Assembly: GCA_030836935.1 (NCBI GenBank)
Contig: JAUPMA010000182.1
Coordinates: 1 to 7,627 of the forward strand
Length of the DNA: 7,627 nt
Reading direction: 5' to 3'
From: Pseudomonadota bacterium
Lineage (GTDB): Bacteria > Pseudomonadota > Gammaproteobacteria > SZUA-229
Positions 1 through 6,596 of the stretch are shown here, piece after piece. A model generated the notes under the pieces. The model saw only the letters and a list, made by a program, of their open reading frames with translations. It was not told the origin of the DNA and searched no databases. A program made the position numbers and the translations under genes. Numbering within the stretch: the first letter of the stretch is position 1; the number at the start of each line of letters is the position of its first letter.

Positions 1-1812
1 ATTCATCCAGAACGGATAATCCGTATCAGGCCGTTCGTTGTTATCCATAAATGGCAAAGAAATCAGATTGGCCCTGCCATCCAGCGTTTGATATTTGCCA
101 TCGGTGTACAACCGTGCATCGCCCTTGTCATCGCCCACGCGGCACGGCCATTGCAATCCACGATGTTTTTCTATCTTCTCGTAACTCATGCCGGAAATAT
201 CCAGCGTGCGATTTTCGCCTTTTGAAAGCTGTTTCATTTCCTCGAATACATCTTCAGCGCGATCAGGAAATCTGACTTTTACGCCATTTTCAAAACGTCT
301 GGCGAGTTGATTAAAAATCCACAAATCCGCTTTTGATTGCTTGAATGGCGGAATTACATTGGTAATGCGATTCACCCTGCGCTCGGTATTGGTAAAACAA
401 CCGTCCTTTTCAGCCCAGATAGCCGCCGGCAAATACAAATGTGCATACTGGTTGCATTCGACATCACGGTACGCATCCTGCACCACCAGAAATTCAAGTT
501 TCTCCAGTGTCTTGCGAATACGCGGCGTATTCGCCATGGAAGTCATCGGGTTGGTTGCAACCAGCCACAAACCCTTGATCTGCCCGGTTTCAATTGCGGG
601 AAAGATATCGGTTTGCGTCAGGCCACGCTGCAAAGGAAAGAAACTTTCATCAACGCCCCAGAAGTCTGCAATCTCCTTCCGGTGCTGCGGTTTCTCCAGT
701 ACGCGATAACCCGGCAAACCGGAACACGATGACCATTCACGTGTTCCCATGGCGTTGCACTGTCCGGTAATGGACAAACTGGTTCCACCAGGCTTGCCAA
801 TATTACCGGTGATCAGATTGAGATTATTGATGGCTACCACTCCATCCGAACCATGCGTGCTCTGATTGATACCCATGGTCCAGATACTCATCGCCGCTCC
901 GGCCTTCGCATACAGCCGTGCCACATTGCGTATGGTATCTTCATCAATGCCGCAGATTTTTGCGGATGAAACCGGATCGTATTGCGCAACCAGTTTGCGA
1001 AATTCGTCAAAACCATTGGTGTGCGCCGCAATGTATTTCTTGTCGGCCAGGTCTTCATGCAAGATGACATGCGCCAGAGAATTCAGCAGCACCACATCTG
1101 TGCCTGGCGTGATTGGCAGATGCATATCGGCAAATTGCGCCAGCATGGTAACGCGGGGATCAACAACAATCAGCGGAAACTTGCGTTTTTCCAGTGCTTC
1201 TTTCAAACGCCAGTAAATTACCGGATGCTGCTCCGGCAAATTGGAACCGAACGCAAGCAGGCATTCCGTGTGTTCAAAATCGTCGTAACAACCCGGCGGA
1301 CCGTCGGAACCGAATGAACGTTTGTAACCGGATACTGCTGACGCCATGCACAAGGTTGTGTTGCCATCGTAATTATTGGTTCCGATTACACCGCGAGCCA
1401 GTTTGCCCAGTGTGTAAAATTCCTCTGTCAGAATCTGGCCGGTGGAGACAATCGCAAATGCATCACGGCCATGGAAATCCTGGATGCGCCTGATTTCGGA
1501 GGCCATGTAGTCCAGTGCGGTATCCCAGCTGACGGGCTGAAATTCATCAAATATTTTACCGCGTGACAGTGGCTGTTCACCGCGGCCGGCCGACCTGAAA
1601 AGCTCGTGTTCAAAAATCCCCTTGATGCATAATTTTCCACGATTGACATCCGCATCGGCAACTCCACGGCTGGCTACTGCTTCACCAGCCTGGTTAATGC
1701 CGACTTCAATTGAACAACCGGTGGAGCAATAACCGCAAGTTGTGTATTTCCATTCAACCACACCTTTATCGGTAATTTTGATCGGATTTTTCTTTTTGCG
1801 GCCAAATAACAT
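1..1812 (-). CDS. nasA: Assimilatory nitrate reductase, catalytic subunit (3'-partial)
   Basis: Cytoplasmic molybdoenzyme reducing nitrate to nitrite, the first step of nitrate assimilation. The frame is open without a stop from the ATG at 1812 to the window edge, giving 604 residues of a family that usually has roughly 700-900. The molybdopterin-binding end and any C-terminal redox domain are therefore missing. Visible motifs are an N-terminal [4Fe-4S] site C26-x2-C29-x3-C33-x28-C62, the LCMASAV motif whose C155 is the expected molybdenum ligand (by analogy with NapA/NasA), GSDGPPG at 168-174, and GQCNAMGTRE at 350-359, a family block for cofactor binding. There is no Tat or other signal peptide, as expected for the assimilatory rather than the periplasmic (NapA) type. 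The start is supported by a GGAG Shine-Dalgarno sequence 6 nt upstream. It is the third gene of nirB-nirD-nasA, 69 nt after nirD, with a perfect hairpin in that gap. Family assignment is secure; nasA versus narB is a naming matter. Confidence 0.96.
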   Translation of the reverse strand, partial: MLFGRKKKNPIKITDKGVVEWKYTTCGYCSTGCSIEVGINQAGEAVASRGVADADVNRGKLCIKGIFEHELFRSAGRGEQPLSRGKIFDEFQPVSWDTALDYMASEIRRIQDFHGRDAFAIVSTGQILTEEFYTLGKLARGVIGTNNYDGNTTLCMASAVSGYKRSFGSDGPPGCYDDFEHTECLLAFGSNLPEQHPVIYWRLKEALEKRKFPLIVVDPRVTMLAQFADMHLPITPGTDVVLLNSLAHVILHEDLADKKYIAAHTNGFDEFRKLVAQYDPVSSAKICGIDEDTIRNVARLYAKAGAAMSIWTMGINQSTHGSDGVVAINNLNLITGNIGKPGGTSLSITGQCNAMGTREWSSCSGLPGYRVLEKPQHRKEIADFWGVDESFFPLQRGLTQTDIFPAIETGQIKGLWLVATNPMTSMANTPRIRKTLEKLEFLVVQDAYRDVECNQYAHLYLPAAIWAEKDGCFTNTERRVNRITNVIPPFKQSKADLWIFNQLARRFENGVKVRFPDRAEDVFEEMKQLSKGENRTLDISGMSYEKIEKHRGLQWPCRVGDDKGDARLYTDGKYQTLDGRANLISLPFMDNNERPDTDYPFWMN

Positions 1813-1847
1813 AATGGACTCCAGAAATAATTCACCACAGACAACAA

Positions 1848-1874
1848 TGCAGGGTGAGCAGTACTCACCCTGCA
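1848..1874 (-). repeat. Perfect 11-bp hairpin in the nirD-nasA gap
   Basis: TGCAGGGTGAG and its exact reverse complement CTCACCCTGCA are separated by 5 nt (1859-1863), giving a GC-rich stem of 11 bp. On the transcribed minus strand it begins 7 nt after the nirD stop codon and is followed by TTGTTGT rather than a clean T-run. It could be a leaky terminator, an mRNA-stabilising 3' end for nirBD, or a processing site that sets NasA below NirBD. The structure is directly visible; the function is inferred. Confidence 0.8.
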
Positions 1875-1881
1875 ACGGCTG

Positions 1882-2196
1882 TTACTTCGCCAAATCCAGA
1901 AATATTTTTTCGCCGTCAAGTTTCACTGCATACACTCTGGAACAGCCGTGATCCGGCGCTACAGCTTCTCCGTTTTCCATGGAGATTTTCCAGTTGTGCA
2001 TCGGACAGGTAACGGTTTTTCCATGCACCAGGCCCTGCGATAACGGCCCGCCCTTGTGCGGACACTTATCAGCCAGTGCAAATATTTCATCCTGCGCATT
2101 GCGAAAAATCGCAATATCACCCTGCGGCGCCTGTACTACGCGCGCTCCCAGCTTTGGAATATCTTGTACCGTACCCACTTCAATCCAGTTTGACAT
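1882..2196 (-). CDS. nirD: Nitrite reductase (NADH) small subunit, Rieske type
   Basis: Small subunit of the cytoplasmic assimilatory NADH-nitrite reductase, partner of NirB in the six-electron reduction of nitrite to ammonium. The protein has 104 residues, the usual NirD size. A complete Rieske [2Fe-2S] ligand set is present: C45-x-H47 (KCPHKGG) and C64-x2-H67 (TCPMHNW). E. coli NirD, as I recall it, lacks these ligands, so this is the iron-sulfur-bearing form. The start is placed at the ATG at 2196, preceded by AAGGG at 7 nt. An in-frame ATG at 2220 would add eight residues and overlap the end of nirB, and it has no better ribosome site. The gene lies 16 nt after the nirB stop, so the two are almost certainly co-transcribed. 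Confidence 0.95.
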   Translation of the reverse strand: MSNWIEVGTVQDIPKLGARVVQAPQGDIAIFRNAQDEIFALADKCPHKGGPLSQGLVHGKTVTCPMHNWKISMENGEAVAPDHGCSRVYAVKLDGEKIFLDLAK

Positions 2197-2212
2197 GACC
2201 TTACCCTTCTCT

Positions 2213-4666
2213 TTAAGCAATGACTTTTAATGGCAAAAACTGTTCCTGATCACGTCCTTCAGTTGAACGTATCACCCATGGATCAATCTGGGTTTCATTT
2301 TCCTGCTGTGAAATCCGGAAACGTTCCGCCAGCTGTTGGCGTTTTTTGGTATTTTCAACAATGTTCTGTTTTATGTATGAAAAGCCGACACGTTCAATCC
2401 ATGGTGCAGTCCGGTCAAGATAACGCGCTTCTTCGCGATACAGCTGTATGAAGGCCGCGCAGTATTCCAGCTCCTCTGCTTCGGTTTCTACCTTGCATAG
2501 CAAATCCGTTGCACGAACCTTTACCCCGCGATTACCGCCAACATGCAATTCATAACCGGAATCCACACACACCACACCAAAATCCTTGATGGTGGCTTCA
2601 GCGCAATTACGCGGACAGCCGGATGCCGCCATTTTGAATTTGTGCGGCATCCACGAACCCCATGTCAGTTGTTCAAGTTTGATGCCTATGCCGGTTGAAT
2701 CCTGCGTACCAAAACGGCACCACTCCTTGCCTACACAGGTTTTAACGGTGCGCAATGCCTTGCCATAGGCGTGGCCGGAAACCAGGCCACTGGCATTGAG
2801 TTTTTTCCACACCACAGGCAAATCCTGTTTCTTGATGCCGTACAAACCGATACGCTGGCCACCGGTGACGTGCACCGTTTTTAATCCGTATTCATCCGCT
2901 ACATTCGCAATGGAACGCAATTCATCCGGCGTGGTCATGCCGCCCCACATGCGCGGAATAACCGAATAGGTTCCGTCTTTCTGGATATTGGCGTGAGCGC
3001 GTTCATTGATAAAACGCGACTGCGGATCATCCCTGCATTCTACTGGCCAGGTACTCAGCAAATAATAATTCAGTGCCGGCCGGCAGGACGCGCAACCATC
3101 CTTATTTTTCCATTTCAGTTTTTCAATCACCGCCGGAATGGAAAACAGTTTTTGTGTGCGAATGAATTCGCGTACCTGTTCATGTGTGTATTCCGTGCAG
3201 TTGCACATCGGTTTGGATTCCGGCGCGGAATAATCGCCGCCAAGAACCGTTTCAAGAATCTGCTCTACCAGCCCGGTACAGGATCCGCAGGAAGAGGATG
3301 CCTTTGTATGCATCCGGACTTCCTCAAGCGTAAACAAACCCTTGCTGGTAATGGCATTGACAATGGTGCCTTTACAAACGCCGTTGCAGCCGCAGATTTC
3401 CGTATCATCCGACATGTTCGCAACCACATTGCCACCGTGCCCGGAATCACCCAGATGTGCCTGACCAAACATCAGCTTGTCGCGAATGTCCGATACATTG
3501 GTTTGTTCGCGCATCAGCTGGAAATACCAGGCGCCATCGATTGTGTCACCGTACAGGACAGAACCGACAATCCGGTTGTCCTTGATAACAACTTTTTTAT
3601 AAATGCCGCGGCTGGCATCGCGCACCACAATGTCTTCGCAATTTTCGTCACCTGTAAAATCACCAGCCGAAAACAGATCAATGCCGGTGACTTTCAGCTT
3701 GGTTGATGTTACCGAACCGCGATACATGCCTATGCCATAGGCGGCTAAATGATTGGCGCAGACTTTCGCCATTTCAAACAACGGCGCAACCAGTCCATAG
3801 GTTTGCCCGCGATGCTGCACGCATTCACCCACGGCGTATATTTTTGGATCAAATGTCTGCAACGTGTCGTTGACGACAATGCCGCGTTCGCAATGCAATC
3901 CGACTTTTTTTGCCAGATCAATATTGGGACGGATACCTACCGCCATCACCACGATATCGGCTTCGAGTACAGTACCATCAGCAAACTTCACGCCCTCCAC
4001 TTTCTGGCTGCCCATGATTTCCCTGGTGGATGCCTTGAGCATGAATTGCATGCCCTTTTCTGCCAGTGATTTTTTCAGCATGGCGCCGGATACTTCATCC
4101 ATTTGCCGTTCCATCAGCCAGTCCATGATATGCACAACCGTGACCCGCATGCCCTGCTTCATCAGGCCGTTTGCAGCTTCAAGTCCGAGCAGACCACCGC
4201 CGATGACCACAGCATGTTTTCCGCTCCTGGCCGCAGCCAGCATCAGATCCACATCGTGAATATCGCGAAACGAAATTACACCTGGCAGATCACGGCCCGG
4301 CACCGGCAGGATAAAAGGATTGGAACCGGTTGCCAGCAACAGGCGATCATATTTTGCTGTTTTGCCATTGGCCGTTTTAACAATGCAGTTCTTGCGATCA
4401 ATTTCAGTAACGGTTTCGCCCGTGTGCAAAGTAATTTTGTTATCGGCATACCATTGCAGGTCATTGAGCATAATGTCCTTAATGGTTTTTTCACCGGCCA
4501 GCACCGGCGACAACAAAATGCGGTTGTAATTGCCGTAAGGTTCAGAACCAAATACGGTAATGTCGAATTTTTCCGGCGCGATTTTCAACAGTTCCTCAAC
4601 TGTGCGAATGCCGGCCATGCCGTTGCCAATAACGACTAATTTTTCTCTGGCTGATGTTTCTGACAT
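2213..4666 (-). CDS. nirB: Nitrite reductase (NADH) large subunit
   Basis: Catalytic subunit of cytoplasmic NADH-nitrite reductase, which passes electrons from NADH through FAD and Fe-S centres to siroheme and makes ammonium from nitrite. It has 817 residues, close to E. coli NirB (about 847). Domains in order: FAD-binding fold with GNGMAG at 14-19; NAD-binding fold with GGGLLG at about 156-161; first BFD-like [2Fe-2S] domain with C425, C427, C460 and C463; second BFD-like domain with C488, C490, C525 and C528; then nitrite/sulfite reductase ferredoxin-like and siroheme domains, with siroheme-[4Fe-4S] ligands C644-x5-C650 and C684-x3-C688. The start is set at 4666 because GGAG (4673-4676) sits 6 nt upstream. 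A longer in-frame reading from a TTG at 4720 would begin inside the sigma-54 promoter, upstream of the predicted transcription start. First gene of the operon with nirD and nasA. Confidence 0.97.
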   Translation of the reverse strand: MSETSAREKLVVIGNGMAGIRTVEELLKIAPEKFDITVFGSEPYGNYNRILLSPVLAGEKTIKDIMLNDLQWYADNKITLHTGETVTEIDRKNCIVKTANGKTAKYDRLLLATGSNPFILPVPGRDLPGVISFRDIHDVDLMLAAARSGKHAVVIGGGLLGLEAANGLMKQGMRVTVVHIMDWLMERQMDEVSGAMLKKSLAEKGMQFMLKASTREIMGSQKVEGVKFADGTVLEADIVVMAVGIRPNIDLAKKVGLHCERGIVVNDTLQTFDPKIYAVGECVQHRGQTYGLVAPLFEMAKVCANHLAAYGIGMYRGSVTSTKLKVTGIDLFSAGDFTGDENCEDIVVRDASRGIYKKVVIKDNRIVGSVLYGDTIDGAWYFQLMREQTNVSDIRDKLMFGQAHLGDSGHGGNVVANMSDDTEICGCNGVCKGTIVNAITSKGLFTLEEVRMHTKASSSCGSCTGLVEQILETVLGGDYSAPESKPMCNCTEYTHEQVREFIRTQKLFSIPAVIEKLKWKNKDGCASCRPALNYYLLSTWPVECRDDPQSRFINERAHANIQKDGTYSVIPRMWGGMTTPDELRSIANVADEYGLKTVHVTGGQRIGLYGIKKQDLPVVWKKLNASGLVSGHAYGKALRTVKTCVGKEWCRFGTQDSTGIGIKLEQLTWGSWMPHKFKMAASGCPRNCAEATIKDFGVVCVDSGYELHVGGNRGVKVRATDLLCKVETEAEELEYCAAFIQLYREEARYLDRTAPWIERVGFSYIKQNIVENTKKRQQLAERFRISQQENETQIDPWVIRSTEGRDQEQFLPLKVIA

Positions 4667-4672
4667 GCAAAA

Positions 4673-4676
4673 CTCC
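4673..4676 (-). promoter_or_regulatory. nirB ribosome binding site (decides the start)
   Basis: GGAG on the minus strand, 6 nt before the ATG at 4666. It favours the 817-residue form over the upstream TTG at 4720, which overlaps the promoter. Confidence 0.85.
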
Positions 4677-4703
4677 GGGTAGACCATGGTTAAACAGACC
4701 CTT

Positions 4704-4719
4704 TGCAAGCCATGTGCCA
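4704..4719 (-). promoter_or_regulatory. Sigma-54 (RpoN) promoter of nirB-nirD-nasA
   Basis: The minus strand reads TGGCAC-ATGGC-TTGCA, a full match to the -24/-12 consensus TGGCAC-N5-TTGCA, with GG and GC exactly 10 nt apart. Transcription should start about 12 nt downstream of the GC, near 4691-4693, leaving a 5' UTR of about 27 nt before the nirB ATG. Sigma-54 promoters need an enhancer-binding activator; for nitrogen genes this is normally NtrC. Confidence 0.86.
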
Positions 4720-4740
4720 ACCAGAAATGGAGCCTGTAAC

Positions 4741-4767
4741 TGGCTGATCAAGCAGGATAATCAGCCA
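4741..4767. repeat. 8-bp inverted repeat upstream of the nirB promoter
   Basis: TGGCTGAT (4741-4748) and ATCAGCCA (4760-4767) are exact reverse complements separated by 11 nt. A further TCAGCCA copy lies at 4796-4802. The repeat sits between the NtrC-like site at 4824 and the nirB sigma-54 promoter. It could be a regulator site or a hairpin; I do not recognise the motif. Confidence 0.6.
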
Positions 4768-4823
4768 TCAGACCGGCTTTTTTGGTAGCTTATCTTCAGC
4801 CATGCCGCTTCATCCTGGTGCAT

Positions 4824-4840
4824 TGCACCAAATCCATGCA
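4824..4840. promoter_or_regulatory. NtrC-like site A
   Basis: TGCACC-AAATC-CATGCA matches 10 of the 12 defined positions of the dyad TGCACC-N5-GGTGCA used here as the NtrC consensus. Its centre (4832) is about 139 bp upstream of the predicted nirB start, a normal enhancer distance. A degenerate half-match (GCTT-N7-GTGC, 4807-4821) adjoins it. The site is inferred from pattern only. Confidence 0.5.
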
Positions 4841-4943
4841 CCGGACTTTGCTTCACATATTGCAGAAGCTTGCCCGTCCGCGTCTTTCCGTTTCTTCATT
4901 CATTCGCTGCCTGCAATTCTGTTAATTCCGGAGTGGCAAGCAA

Positions 4944-4960
4944 CGCATTGTTTATGTGCG
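4944..4960. promoter_or_regulatory. NtrC-like site B
   Basis: The core GCAT-N7-GTGC (4945-4959) matches 7 of 8 bases of the GCAC-N7-GTGC core. Its centre is about 142 bp upstream of the predicted narK start and 31 bp from site C. It is the weaker of the pair and gains weight mainly from its spacing. Confidence 0.4.
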
Positions 4961-4974
4961 CGCACAACACAAAC

Positions 4975-4991
4975 TGCACGAATAAAGTGCG
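4975..4991. promoter_or_regulatory. NtrC-like site C
   Basis: The perfect core dyad GCAC-N7-GTGC (4976-4990) has the spacing of the NtrC consensus. Its centre (4983) is about 111 bp upstream of the predicted narK start. Together with site B it forms a pair of enhancer-like sites about three helical turns apart. Confidence 0.5.
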
Positions 4992-5023
4992 CCGCAGAAT
5001 GGTTGCAGCGGCAAGTATTTTTT
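4991..5023 (+). terminator. Terminator-like hairpin upstream of the narK promoter
   Basis: GCCGC (4991-4995) pairs with GCGGC (5008-5012) around a 12-nt loop, followed by AAGTA and six T (5018-5023). The stem is short and lies upstream of the narK sigma-54 promoter, so it could only stop transcription entering from further left. It may be chance, or an insulator against stray rightward transcription. Confidence 0.25.
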
Positions 5024-5067
5024 CCAGCCAATACATAAAACCATGTTTTCTTTACAAATAATTTCAC

Positions 5068-5083
5068 TGGCATCAATGCTGCA
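5068..5083 (+). promoter_or_regulatory. Sigma-54 (RpoN) promoter of narK
   Basis: TGGCAT-CAATG-CTGCA has the essential GG and GC dinucleotides 10 nt apart and departs from TGGCAC-N5-TTGCA at two positions. The predicted start is near 5094, giving a 33-nt 5' UTR that includes the narK ribosome site. The divergent partner at 4704-4719 and the NtrC-like sites between them support it. Confidence 0.7.
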
Positions 5084-5126
5084 ATGACGAAGCAATACCT
5101 GATTATTTTTAAAAAGGAAACAGATC

Positions 5127-6596
5127 ATGGCCGCACCAAAAATCAATTTTTTTTCATTTAATGGCAACATGCGCATTCTGCATTTGTCGTGGATGGCATT
5201 TTTCATCAGCTTTCTGGTCTGGTTCAATCACGCACCATTACTAGCCGCCATGCGCGACAGCATGGGACTCACTGAACAGCAAATCAAAACCCTGCTGATT
5301 CTGAACGTAGCACTTACTATTCCGGCTCGCATTGTCATTGGCATGCTGGTGGACGCTTTTGGCCCTCGACGCATTTACTCCATGTTGTTGCTGACTACCA
5401 GTATTTTATGTTTCGGTTTTGCTCTGGCTGATACCTATGAGCGTCTGGCGCTGATGCGTTTTCTTTTAGGCTTTGCCGGCGCCGGTTTTGTTATCGGCAT
5501 TCGCATGATCAGTGAATGGTTTCCTGCCAAACAGGCCGGCATTGCCCAGGGAATTTATGGTGGCTGGGGAAATTTCGGTTCTGCCGGTGCCGCTGTCACA
5601 CTGCCAACCCTGGCACTGATGTTTGGCGGTGCCGATGGCTGGCGCTGGGCTATTGCCAGCACCGGCGTGCTGGCGCTGGTTTATTCGGCGGTGTATTTTT
5701 TCTTCACCACCGACACTCCAAAAGGTTCCACTTATTTCAAACCAAAACGCAATGGTGCGATGGAAATTTCCAGCGTTGGCGATTTCTTTTTGTATCAGTT
5801 AACAAACATTCCCATGTATGCCGCACTTGCTGTGCTGACATGGAAGCTGGGGCCGGACAACATCAAAATGCTCAGTGCCAATGTAACCTGGCTGGTGTAT
5901 AGCATTCTTGCCCTGCTGTATATTTTTCAGGCCGTGCGCATTTATCAGATAAATGGTCATGTTTTTAAAACACCTGTGCCGGATATTGAACGGTATTCAT
6001 TCAGGCAGGTGGCCATTCTGAATCTTGCCTACATGGTGACATTCGGTTCTGAACTGGCTGTGGTTTCGATGTTGCCACTGTTTTTCATGGATACATTCCA
6101 GTTGACAGCAGCAGGCGCCGGACTGGTCGCCTCGATTTTTGCCGGATTGAATCTGGTTTTGCGCCCGGCAGGCGGCTGGATCAGCGACAAATATGGGCGA
6201 AAACTTTCCCTCGTAGTAATTTTGTCAGGCGTTGCACTCGGTTATTTGCTGATGAGCCAGATCAACAGTGACTGGCCGATTTTGCTGGCCGTTGCAGCTA
6301 CAGTGTTCTGCTCGATTTTTGTAAACTCCGGCAACGGTGCTGTATTTGCCATCATCCCGCTGGTAAAGCGCCGCCTCACCGGACAAATTGCCGGCATGGC
6401 AGGCGCCTATGGGAATGTTGGCGGCGTAATTTTCCTTACCATTCTCTCGTTCGTATCACCCTCTGCATTTTTTATGGTGATTGCACTGTTTGCTGTGGTA
6501 ACGTTTGTTGCAACCATACTGTTTCTCGAGGAACCGGCCGGACACATGGTTGAAGTCATGCCGGATGGCACAGTGCAGATGATTGAAATAAAGTAG
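5127..6596 (+). CDS. narK: Nitrate/nitrite transporter, NNP family of the MFS
   Basis: Inner-membrane transporter of the nitrate/nitrite porter family, here expected to bring in nitrate (and perhaps nitrite) for NasA and NirBD. It has 489 residues, longer than the short bacterial nitrate porters (about 400-460). The two glycine-rich nitrate signatures are present: GGWGNFGSAGA at 145-155 and GAYGNVGGVIF at 426-436. R68 in the second membrane helix (TIPARIVIG) and R346 (LVLRPAGG) correspond to the two substrate-binding arginines of E. coli NarK. The MFS motif DAFGPRR follows helix 2 and SDKYGRK follows helix 8. I count about 12 core helices plus two extra hydrophobic segments (about 226-240 and 252-270) between helices 6 and 7. 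A short polar C-terminal tail (about 469-489) follows. The start is supported by AAGGA 8 nt upstream. The gene is divergent from nirB and shares its control region; the family could also be named nasA or nrtP in other nomenclatures. Confidence 0.94.
   Translation: MAAPKINFFSFNGNMRILHLSWMAFFISFLVWFNHAPLLAAMRDSMGLTEQQIKTLLILNVALTIPARIVIGMLVDAFGPRRIYSMLLLTTSILCFGFALADTYERLALMRFLLGFAGAGFVIGIRMISEWFPAKQAGIAQGIYGGWGNFGSAGAAVTLPTLALMFGGADGWRWAIASTGVLALVYSAVYFFFTTDTPKGSTYFKPKRNGAMEISSVGDFFLYQLTNIPMYAALAVLTWKLGPDNIKMLSANVTWLVYSILALLYIFQAVRIYQINGHVFKTPVPDIERYSFRQVAILNLAYMVTFGSELAVVSMLPLFFMDTFQLTAAGAGLVASIFAGLNLVLRPAGGWISDKYGRKLSLVVILSGVALGYLLMSQINSDWPILLAVAATVFCSIFVNSGNGAVFAIIPLVKRRLTGQIAGMAGAYGNVGGVIFLTILSFVSPSAFFMVIALFAVVTFVATILFLEEPAGHMVEVMPDGTVQMIEIK

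Larger units (their letters stand above)
4667..5126. other. Divergent nirB/narK control region (460 bp, no gene)
   Basis: This gap separates two divergently read genes. I find no convincing coding sequence in it; the longer reading frames that cross it lack family features and overlap the promoters. It holds two outward-facing sigma-54 promoters near its ends, three NtrC-like dyads in the middle, an 8-bp inverted repeat at 4741-4767, a palindrome TGTGCGCGCACA at 4955-4966, and a terminator-like hairpin at 4991-5023. The stretch 5018-5066 is AT-rich and could allow DNA bending, but I see no full match to the IHF consensus there. Apart from these elements, 4850-4940 shows nothing I can assign. 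Confidence 0.85.

Noticed and set aside
2993..3706. 237-codon open frame on the plus strand
   Set aside because: It lies entirely antisense within nirB, which is a full, motif-complete family member. The frame shows no recognisable domain and no ribosome site that I can support.
4103..4639. 178-codon open frame on the plus strand
   Set aside because: Antisense shadow of the NirB FAD/NAD-binding domains; no domain features of its own.
4667..4720. Longer nirB reading from a TTG at 4720 (18 extra residues)
   Set aside because: It begins within the -24 element of the sigma-54 promoter and upstream of the predicted transcription start; the ATG at 4666 has a good GGAG and begins where the family's N-terminus begins.
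4763..4784. AGCC-N8-GGCT followed by six T on the plus strand
   Set aside because: The stem is only 4 bp and no gene lies upstream in that direction; too weak to call a terminator.
4768..4803. 11-residue leader-peptide-like frame (MAEDKLPKKPV) upstream of nirB
   Set aside because: It lies upstream of the predicted nirB transcription start, so it would be transcribed only from an unseen promoter. No run of regulatory codons or attenuator follows it.
4667..5126. NasT/NasR (ANTAR) type antitermination leader
   Set aside because: Predicted leaders are only about 27 and 33 nt; I could not find the paired hexaloop hairpins followed by a terminator directly before either gene.
4952..5227. 91-codon open frame on the minus strand across the control region
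   Set aside because: It overlaps the narK start, its promoter and the NtrC-like sites, and its translation shows no family features.
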